This document shows, one piece after another, positions 7,479 through 11,720 of a stretch of 11,720 nt of DNA (within the stretch, counting starts at the first letter, position 1; every line of letters starts with the position of its first letter). The notes below the pieces were generated by a model. The model was not told the DNA's origin. It saw only the letters and a program-made list of their open reading frames with translations, and searched no databases. The DNA is taken from the NCBI GenBank assembly GCA_025963345.1, contig JAOPUS010000332.1:1-11720 (forward strand), in the 5' to 3' direction. Made by a program: the position numbers and the translations under genes. This DNA is from Blastococcus sp. (GTDB lineage: Bacteria > Actinomycetota > Actinomycetes > Mycobacteriales > Geodermatophilaceae).

Positions 7479-7499
7479 TTGGTACAGGTCCGTTACCAA
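7479..7499. promoter_or_regulatory. Inverted repeat TTGGTA-N9-TACCAA, candidate operator
   Basis: Two perfect 6-bp arms spaced by nine bases, ending 25 bases before the GTG at 7525. The geometry (half-site centres about 15 bp apart) suits a dimeric regulator such as a TetR- or GntR-type protein, or it may simply form a small hairpin in the leader. No convincing -35/-10 pair for the lipase-like gene was found beside it. Confidence 0.35.
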
Positions 7500-7524
7500 C
7501 GGTGGTCGGCACGCGGAGGACGAT

Positions 7525-8334
7525 GTGGCACTACGGCAGGACGACGGTCCCGCGCTCCCGCTCTACCTGAGCGAGCCCGGCCGCGCGGTCGCGGACTACG
7601 GCCTCTATCTGGCCGCCCGTCCCCTGATGGGGCGCCTTCCGCGCGGCGACGGCCACTCCGTTCTCGTCCTCCCGGGCCTGCTCGCCGATGACGTCTCCAC
7701 CCGCACGCTCCGCGTCGTCCTGCGCAAGCTGGGCTACGACGTCCACGGCTGGGGGCTGGGCCGCAACATCGGCCCCACCGCCGCCTGCGTGAAGGGCACC
7801 GGGGATCTGCTGCACAACCTCAACGACAGCTCCGGCAGGCCCGTGACGGTGATCGGCTGGAGCCTGGGCGGGATCTTCGCCCGCGACCTCGCCCGCCGCT
7901 CCCCCGACTCGGTCCGCCAGGTCATCACCCTCGGCAGCCCGTTCCGCCTGGCGCGGCAGAGCCAGAGCCGGGCCACCAAGGTCTTCGACCGCTTCTCGCA
8001 TCTGCACGTCGAGCACCGCACGCTGCCGCTGGAGTCGGAGGACCTGCCGCTGACCGTGCCCGCGACCTCGATCTACTCGCACTTCGACGGGATCGTGCAC
8101 TGGCAGACCTGCCTGAACACCCCCGGCGAGGACTGCGAGAACATCGCCGTCATGGCCAGCCACCTGGGCCTCGGCCACCACCCGGCTTCGATCTGGGCCG
8201 TCGCCGACCGGCTGGCCCAGCCGGAGGGCACCTGGAAGCCGTTCAAGGCCCCGCTGTTCCTGCGGCCGGCGTTCCCGAAGCCCGCGCAGCCGGCTGCAGC
8301 CGGCCCGCTCACCGCGGAGACCTCCGCCGCCTGA
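7525..8334 (+). CDS. Lipase-like alpha/beta hydrolase, GWSLGG type
   Basis: A 269-residue hydrolase of the triacylglycerol lipase/PGAP1-like group. VLVLPGLLADDVSTRTLR (about residues 46-63) forms the oxyanion region and YDVHGWGLGRNIGPT follows at 71-85. The nucleophile elbow GWSLGG gives Ser113, with LGSPF at 136-140. Probable acid is Asp188 in YSHFDGIVHW and base His213 in ASHLGLGHHP. The C-terminal RLAQPEGTWKPF and an alanine/proline-rich tail complete it. Trp in the elbow and SHxGLG are recurrent in actinobacterial homologues as I recall them. No signal peptide or membrane segment is visible, so it may act on intracellular lipid such as stored acylglycerol. The nearby WS/DGAT gene fits that, but the link is positional. 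GTG 7525 is chosen because GGAGGA (7515-7520) precedes it; the GTG at 7462 in the same frame would add 21 residues across the inverted repeat and has no such site. Confidence 0.87.
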   Translation: MALRQDDGPALPLYLSEPGRAVADYGLYLAARPLMGRLPRGDGHSVLVLPGLLADDVSTRTLRVVLRKLGYDVHGWGLGRNIGPTAACVKGTGDLLHNLNDSSGRPVTVIGWSLGGIFARDLARRSPDSVRQVITLGSPFRLARQSQSRATKVFDRFSHLHVEHRTLPLESEDLPLTVPATSIYSHFDGIVHWQTCLNTPGEDCENIAVMASHLGLGHHPASIWAVADRLAQPEGTWKPFKAPLFLRPAFPKPAQPAAAGPLTAETSAA

Positions 8335-8347
8335 CCCGTACGCCGCG

Positions 8348-8406
8348 TCGAGTGTCGGGTTGCTGCTGCCTCGGGGTGGCTGAGACGACGGCAACCCGGC
8401 ACTCGA
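8348..8406. terminator. Long hairpin between convergent lipase-like gene and tRNA-Val
   Basis: Bases 8348-8363 (TCGAGTGTCGGGTTGC) pair with 8391-8406 over 16 positions, with one G-T mismatch that can wobble in RNA, around a 27-base loop. It sits 14 bases after the lipase-like stop and 16 bases beyond the tRNA 3' end, so it can stop transcription arriving from both sides. There is no T tract on either strand, as is common in high-GC actinobacteria. The long loop is unusual for a terminator. Confidence 0.6.
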
Positions 8407-8421
8407 GGCAACGTCAGGAAG

Positions 8422-8493
8422 TGGGCGCGGCAGGGTTCGAACCTGCGACCGCTCGCTTGTAAGGCGAGAGCTCTACCGCTGAGCTACGCGCCC
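8422..8493 (-). tRNA. tRNA-Val, anticodon UAC
   Basis: A full 72-base cloverleaf is present. The acceptor GGGCGCG (8487-8493) pairs over seven bases with 8423-8429 and the discriminator base is A (8422). The D arm is GCTCAGCGGTAGAGC. The anticodon stem CTCGC/GCGAG encloses the loop CTTACAA, with UAC at 8459-8461 reading valine codons. The T arm is GCAGG-TTCGAAC-CCTGC. CCA is not encoded (the next bases are CTT), so it must be added by the nucleotidyltransferase. The gene lies 40 bases downstream of the peroxiredoxin stop on the same strand and could be made from that transcript or from its own weak promoter. Confidence 0.96.
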
Positions 8494-8502
8494 GGCGCGC
8501 CC

Positions 8503-8508
8503 AGGGTA
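8503..8508 (-). promoter_or_regulatory. Possible -10 box for tRNA-Val
   Basis: TACCCT on the minus strand fits TANNNT and would start transcription two or three bases before the mature tRNA 5' end at 8493. No acceptable -35 hexamer is found at 16-19 bases, so read-through from the peroxiredoxin gene is an equally good explanation. Confidence 0.28.
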
Positions 8509-8533
8509 GGTGCCCCGGGCGGCGGATCCTTTC

Positions 8534-8995
8534 TCAGGCGGCGAGCTTGCCGACGGCGTCCTTCCAGCCGGACTGCTCGCGGGCGTCGCCGGGCTGGTTG
8601 ACCTCGGCGAACGCGATGGTGCCCTCGGCGTCGACGAGGAAGGTGCCGCGCAGCGCCATGCCCGCCTTCTCGTTGAAGACGCCGTAGGACCGGGCGACGG
8701 TCCCGTGCGGCCAGAAGTCCGACAGCAGCGGGAAGTCGAAGCCCTCCTGCGCCTTGAACGCCTTGAGGCTGAAGACCGGGTCGGTGCTGACGGCGAGCAC
8801 CGTCACGCCGGCGTCGGTGTAGGCGGCCAGCTCGTCGCGCAGCTGGCAGAGCTCACCGGTGCAGATGCCCGAGAAGGCGAACGGGTAGAAGACCAGCAGC
8901 ACGGGGGTACCCCGCAGGTCGGCGAGGGACACGACCTGCTTGTCCTGATCCGGAAGGCTGAACTCGGGAGCGCGGTCACCGATGGAGAGGGTCAT
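8534..8995 (-). CDS. ahpE: AhpE-type peroxiredoxin with a CxxxxC motif
   Basis: A 153-residue thioredoxin-fold peroxidase that reduces hydrogen peroxide, organic hydroperoxides or peroxynitrite in the cytoplasm. The active-site loop is FYPFAFSGICTGELC: Pro38, Ser42 (in place of the usual Thr) and the peroxidatic Cys45, with Arg116 in LRGTF as the likely partner. FPLLSDFWPHG (88-98) and YGVFNEKAG (104-112) match the AhpE subgroup, and length is the same as M. tuberculosis AhpE. Unusually, a second cysteine (Cys50) lies five residues after Cys45, the position of the resolving cysteine in BCP/PrxQ enzymes; there are no other cysteines. The ATG at 8995 follows the DUF3052 stop by 14 bases, with AGGGA about ten bases upstream, so the two genes form an operon. 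A BCP-type enzyme is the alternative label, but the rest of the sequence favours AhpE. Confidence 0.92.
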   Translation of the reverse strand: MTLSIGDRAPEFSLPDQDKQVVSLADLRGTPVLLVFYPFAFSGICTGELCQLRDELAAYTDAGVTVLAVSTDPVFSLKAFKAQEGFDFPLLSDFWPHGTVARSYGVFNEKAGMALRGTFLVDAEGTIAFAEVNQPGDAREQSGWKDAVGKLAA

Positions 8996-9009
8996 TCCCC
9001 GATCGTCCC

Positions 9010-9429
9010 TCAGCGCCGCGAGCGGGCCGCCTTCGGGGTCACCAGTCGGATACCCGACCAGTCCTTGGCCGCGGAGATGCTGCTGGTCTGGGCCAGGCCC
9101 GCGGTGGGAGCGGCTTCGGTGACGTCGCCGGGCTCGACATGGCCCGGGCGCCCCGACTTGGGGACCAGCAGCCACACCACACCCTCGTCGGCGAGGGACG
9201 CGATCGCGTCCACGAGGGCGTCGACGAGATCGCCGTCGTCCTCACGCCACCAGAGAAGGACGACGTCGGCCACCTCGTCGGTGTCCTCGTCGACCATCTC
9301 GCCGCCCGAGAGGTCGACGATGGCGTCGCGCAGGTCCTCGTCGGCGTCCTCGTCCCAGCCGAGCTCCTGCACGACCATGCCCGGCTTGATGCCCAGCCGG
9401 GCCGCCATGCCGGCGCTGTCGACGCTCAT
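9010..9429 (-). CDS. DUF3052 family protein (Rv2239c-like)
   Basis: A 139-residue acidic cytoplasmic protein of a conserved actinobacterial family with no established function. Visible features are RLGIKPGMVVQELGWDEDADEDLRDAI (about 11-37), an acidic segment EMVDEDTDEVADVVLLWWREDDGDL (44-68), VVWLLVPKSGRPGHVEPGDVTEAAPTAGL (84-112) and a basic C-terminal tail (KAARSRR). No cysteine, signal peptide or membrane segment is present. The ATG at 9429 has a strong ribosome-binding site, GGAGGAG (9438-9444), eight bases upstream. It is the first gene of a two-gene unit with the AhpE-like peroxiredoxin, divergent from aceE, which is the arrangement I recall in mycobacteria. A link to pyruvate dehydrogenase or redox control is a guess from position only. 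Confidence 0.9.
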   Translation of the reverse strand: MSVDSAGMAARLGIKPGMVVQELGWDEDADEDLRDAIVDLSGGEMVDEDTDEVADVVLLWWREDDGDLVDALVDAIASLADEGVVWLLVPKSGRPGHVEPGDVTEAAPTAGLAQTSSISAAKDWSGIRLVTPKAARSRR

Positions 9430-9461
9430 CCCTGCTGCTCCTCCATGGGTGACTGTGCTGA

Positions 9462-9491
9462 CTGATAGTGGGGTGGATGCTGCCCTGTCCG
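9462..9491 (-). promoter_or_regulatory. Candidate promoter of the DUF3052-ahpE operon
   Basis: On the minus strand CGGACA (9486-9491) and TATCAG (9462-9467) are 18 bases apart, each matching 4 of 6 consensus positions. Transcription would begin near 9455, leaving a leader of about 26 bases that carries the GGAGGAG site. Confidence 0.5.
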
Positions 9492-9513
9492 GGCGTCCGA
9501 CGCGCGCCGAGGC

Positions 9514-9537
9514 GTCACGGACATCCACAGACGTGAC
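9514..9537. promoter_or_regulatory. Inverted repeat GTCACG-N12-CGTGAC, candidate operator
   Basis: Perfect 6-bp arms separated by 12 bases, just upstream of the -35 box of the DUF3052-ahpE promoter and about 310 bases before aceE. It is placed where an activator for the minus-strand operon could bind. It is not the TGTGA-N6-TCACA form of a CRP/GlxR site. Confidence 0.28.
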
Positions 9538-9640
9538 CTGGGACCGGAGAGTTGCAGCGGGCGCCGACGACGGACACGACCAGCGGGAGGGAAACCCGCA
9601 CCCCGGTCATGTCCCCCCTCTCGCCTCACTGACATCCACC

Positions 9641-9662
9641 ACCCGGCCGTCGTCGGCCGGGT
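9641..9662. other. Strong intergenic hairpin (ACCCGGCCG/CGGCCGGGT)
   Basis: A perfect 9-bp stem (9641-9649 with 9654-9662) with a TCGT loop. No T tract follows on either strand. Lying between divergent genes it does not end an obvious transcript. It could insulate the two promoters, stop a minus-strand transcript antisense to aceE, or be a structured leader of a longer aceE message. Confidence 0.5.
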
Positions 9663-9808
9663 ATCCGGTACGGAGCCCGTCACACCGAGCCACGCTGGCG
9701 GAAGCGTAGGGCATGGCGCGCCTGACGCAAGCGCGCAGAGCAGCCCGTTCGAGAGACGTCCCTCGAGAACTGTGTGCGGCACTCCTCTCGCGGACACGGC
9801 CGGGCCGC

Positions 9809-9838
9809 GTGACGCGGGTAACCCCGACGAGAGACGAT
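9809..9838 (+). promoter_or_regulatory. Candidate aceE promoter (leaderless)
   Basis: GTGACG (9809-9814, 4 of 6 to the -35 consensus) and GACGAT (9833-9838, with A2, A5 and T6 matched) are 18 bases apart. The predicted start point falls on or next to the A of ATG 9845. AGGGG at 9839-9843 is only one base from the ATG, too close to act as a ribosome-binding site, which fits a leaderless message. Confidence 0.35.
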
Positions 9839-9844
9839 AGGGGC

Positions 9845-11720
9845 ATGAGCGCAACGCAGCAGACGGACGGCGACCCCGCCCGCGGCACGGCCCCCGATGT
9901 CAGCGCCCCCCGGGCGGTCATCACAGACGGGCTGCCGAGCCAGCTTCCGGACATCGATCCGGACGAGACGCAGGAGTGGCTGGACTCCCTCGACGCCGTC
10001 GTCGACCACGGCGGCCGCGACCGGGCCCGCTACCTGATGCTGCGGCTGCTGGAGCGCAGCCGCGAGCAGCAGGTCGGCGTACCCGCCCTGCGCAGCACCG
10101 ACTACATCAACACGATCCCGCCGCAGCGGGAGCCGTGGTTCCCGGGCGACGAGGACGTCGAGCGCCGGATCCGCGCCTACATCCGCTGGAACGCCGCGAT
10201 CATGGTGCACCGCGCCCAGCGGCCCGGGATCGCCGTCGGCGGGCACATCTCCTCCTACGCGAGCTCGGCCTCCCTGTACGAGGTCGGCTTCAACCACTTC
10301 TTCCGCGGCAAGGACCACCCCGGCGGCGGCGACCAGATCTGGTTCCAGGGGCACGCCTCCCCCGGCATCTACGCCCGCGCCTTCCTCGAGGGCCGGCTGA
10401 CCGAGAACCAGCTCGACGGCTTCCGCCAGGAGGTCAGCCACCCCGGCGGCGGGCTGTCGTCCTACCCGCACCCGCGGCTGATGCCGGAGTTCTGGGAGTT
10501 CCCGACCGTCTCGATGGGCCTCGGCCCGATCAACGCGATCTACCAGGCGCGGTTCAACCGCTACCTGCACGCCCGCGGCTTCAAGGACACCTCCGACCAG
10601 CACGTCTGGGCGTTCCTCGGCGACGGCGAGATGGACGAGCCGGAGTCGCTCGGTGCGATCGGCATCGCCGCGCGTGAGGAGCTGGACAACCTGACGTTCG
10701 TCGTCAACTGCAACCTGCAGCGCCTCGACGGCCCGGTCCGCGGCAACGGCAAGGTCATCCAGGAGCTGGAGTCCTTCTTCCGCGGCGCGGGCTGGAACGT
10801 CATCAAGGTGATCTGGGGCCGCGAGTGGGACGCCCTGCTGGCCGCCGACCGCGACGGCGCCCTGGTCAACCTGATGAACCAGACGCCCGACGGCGACTAC
10901 CAGACCTACAAGGCCGAGGACGGCGCCTACGTCCGCGAGCACTTCTTCGGCCGTGACCCGCGCACCCGCAAGCTCGTGGAGAACATGAGCGACAAGGAGG
11001 TCTGGGACCTCTCCCGCGGCGGGCACGACTACCGCAAGGTCTACGCGGCGTTCAAGGCCGCCCAGGAGCACAAGGGCCAGCCCACGGTGATCCTCGCCAA
11101 GACGATCAAGGGCTGGACCCTGGGCAGCCACTTCGAGGGCCGCAACTCCACCCACCAGATGAAGAAGCTGACCGCCGACGACCTCAAGCTCTTCCGCGAC
11201 CGGCTCTACCTGGACATCCCCGACTCGGCGCTCGACAAGACCCTGCCGCCCTACTACAAGCCCGACCCGAAGTCCGACGAGATGCAGTACATGCTCGAGC
11301 GGCGGCAGCAGCTGGGCGGGGCGGTCCCGCGCCGGCGGGCCGAGTTCAAGCAGCTGAAGGCCCCCGACGACAAGGCGCTCGACATCCTGCGCAAGGGCTC
11401 GGGCAAGCAGGAGGTGGCGACGACGATGGCGTTCGTCCGCCTGCTCAAGGAACTGCTCAAGGACCCCGAGCTCGGCCCGCGCTTCGTGCCCATCATCCCG
11501 GACGAGGCCCGCACCTTCGGCCTGGACTCGCTGTTCCCGACGAAGAAGATCTACAACCCGCACGGCCAGAACTACACGTCGGTCGACCGCGATCTGATGC
11601 TGGCCTACAAGGAGTCCACGACCGGGCAGATCCTGCACGAGGGGATCAACGAGGCCGGTTCCTCGGCGTCGTTCATCGCCGCCGGCACGTCGTACGCCAC
11701 GCACGGCGAAGCGATGATCC
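9845..11720 (+). CDS. aceE: Pyruvate dehydrogenase E1 component (homodimeric type), C-terminus beyond window
   Basis: The first 625 codons of the thiamine diphosphate-dependent E1 subunit, which decarboxylates pyruvate and passes the acetyl group to lipoyl-E2 of the pyruvate dehydrogenase complex. The family is about 900 residues, so roughly 290 are missing at the right edge. The cofactor motif runs from GDG (259-261) to NCN (288-290). GGHISSY carries His134 and the active-site loop KGWTLGSHFEGRNSTHQMKK carries His437; these align with functional histidines of E. coli E1. PDEARTFGLDSLF (552-564) and the conserved Glu603 in HEGINEAGS are also present. Everything seen is intact. ATG 9845 (MSATQQTDGD) is chosen over later starts because the N-terminal helix ETQEWLDSLDAVV follows it directly. 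Divergent from the DUF3052-ahpE operon, as in mycobacteria. An AceE-like paralogue for another 2-oxoacid is less likely given this context. Confidence 0.97.
   Translation, partial: MSATQQTDGDPARGTAPDVSAPRAVITDGLPSQLPDIDPDETQEWLDSLDAVVDHGGRDRARYLMLRLLERSREQQVGVPALRSTDYINTIPPQREPWFPGDEDVERRIRAYIRWNAAIMVHRAQRPGIAVGGHISSYASSASLYEVGFNHFFRGKDHPGGGDQIWFQGHASPGIYARAFLEGRLTENQLDGFRQEVSHPGGGLSSYPHPRLMPEFWEFPTVSMGLGPINAIYQARFNRYLHARGFKDTSDQHVWAFLGDGEMDEPESLGAIGIAAREELDNLTFVVNCNLQRLDGPVRGNGKVIQELESFFRGAGWNVIKVIWGREWDALLAADRDGALVNLMNQTPDGDYQTYKAEDGAYVREHFFGRDPRTRKLVENMSDKEVWDLSRGGHDYRKVYAAFKAAQEHKGQPTVILAKTIKGWTLGSHFEGRNSTHQMKKLTADDLKLFRDRLYLDIPDSALDKTLPPYYKPDPKSDEMQYMLERRQQLGGAVPRRRAEFKQLKAPDDKALDILRKGSGKQEVATTMAFVRLLKELLKDPELGPRFVPIIPDEARTFGLDSLFPTKKIYNPHGQNYTSVDRDLMLAYKESTTGQILHEGINEAGSSASFIAAGTSYATHGEAMI

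Larger units (their letters stand above)
9430..9844. other. Divergent intergenic region between DUF3052 and aceE
   Basis: These 415 bases contain no gene I can support; frames crossing them are either antisense continuations of aceE or upstream extensions of DUF3052. They hold the minus-strand operon promoter (9462-9491), an inverted repeat GTCACG-N12-CGTGAC (9514-9519 and 9532-9537), a strong hairpin (9641-9662) and a candidate aceE promoter (9809-9838). GACATCCAC occurs twice, at 9519-9527 and 9630-9638. The stretch from about 9665 to 9805 shows nothing clear beyond high GC. Confidence 0.6.

Noticed and set aside
7531..8394. A 287-residue minus-strand frame opposite the lipase-like gene
   Set aside because: It spans the terminator hairpin and lacks recognisable motifs, while the plus-strand frame has a full catalytic triad.
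8498..8521. Small CGCCC/GGGCG hairpin between peroxiredoxin and tRNA-Val
   Set aside because: A 5-bp stem of G and C only is expected by chance here, and a terminator would sit between genes that may be co-transcribed.
8510..9709. A 399-residue plus-strand frame opposite the peroxiredoxin and DUF3052 genes
   Set aside because: It is antisense to two recognised genes and runs into the intergenic gap; no domain is visible.
9748..9772. Apparent palindrome around CTCGAG upstream of aceE
   Set aside because: Only the central five or six bases match on each side and the arms are out of register, so it is not better than chance in GC-rich DNA.
9680..11704. A 674-residue open frame on the minus strand opposite aceE
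   Set aside because: It mirrors an intact, well-recognised aceE gene; long antisense frames are expected at this GC content, and its composition (Val, Leu, Arg, Asp, Ala runs) has no family motif.
1..11720. Search for CRISPR arrays, insertion sequences, toxin-antitoxin or defence genes
   Set aside because: No regularly spaced repeats, transposase motifs or terminal repeats were seen, and all sizeable coding regions are assigned to ordinary families.

Overview
This is a GC-rich chromosomal window from an actinobacterium. GTG starts are common, the -10 boxes are of the loose TANNNT type, and two genes look leaderless. The right side (AhpE-type peroxiredoxin, a DUF3052 protein, then divergent aceE encoding a homodimeric-type pyruvate dehydrogenase E1) has the gene order I recall from the Mycobacterium tuberculosis Rv2238c-Rv2241 region. 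Protein style suggests Geodermatophilaceae or relatives, but that is an inference. I see no mobile element, CRISPR array, rRNA, phage gene or integration scar, so this looks like core or near-core chromosome.

Layout. 1-657 (minus): the N-terminal 219 residues of a Nif3-like (DUF34) protein, running off the left edge. 715-2685 (plus): a FUSC-family membrane protein divergent from it. 2718-3704 (plus): an alpha/beta hydrolase. After a short promoter region come a wax ester synthase/diacylglycerol acyltransferase (3855-5291) and, overlapping it by GTGA, an extended SDR oxidoreductase/epimerase (5288-6367). A second alpha/beta hydrolase (6364-7281, minus) converges on the SDR, and the two stop codons share a CTAG. 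A 243-bp divergent intergenic region leads to a third, lipase-like alpha/beta hydrolase (7525-8334, plus). A long hairpin (8348-8406) then separates it from tRNA-Val(UAC) (8422-8493, minus), the peroxiredoxin (8534-8995, minus) and DUF3052 (9010-9429, minus). A 415-bp regulatory gap precedes aceE (9845 to the right edge, plus), of which 625 codons are present.

How it may work together. The middle third reads as a neutral-lipid locus. An acyl-CoA-dependent acyltransferase is translationally coupled to an NAD(P)-dependent short-chain dehydrogenase. Three serine hydrolases with different nucleophile elbows (GHSMGG, GNSMGG, GWSLGG) surround the pair and could release or remodel acyl chains. The FUSC protein upstream could export a hydrophobic or aromatic compound. 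That grouping is inferred from position and family only; no substrate can be read from the sequence. The right third combines central carbon entry (pyruvate to acetyl-CoA) with a peroxide-detoxifying operon on the opposite strand.

The most interesting protein-level point is that the AhpE-like peroxiredoxin carries a second cysteine exactly five residues after the peroxidatic one. That is the CxxxxC spacing of BCP/PrxQ enzymes, not the single-Cys arrangement I recall for M. tuberculosis AhpE. Several small regulatory palindromes and candidate leaderless starts are also recorded. I did not find convincing evidence of a wholly new system.
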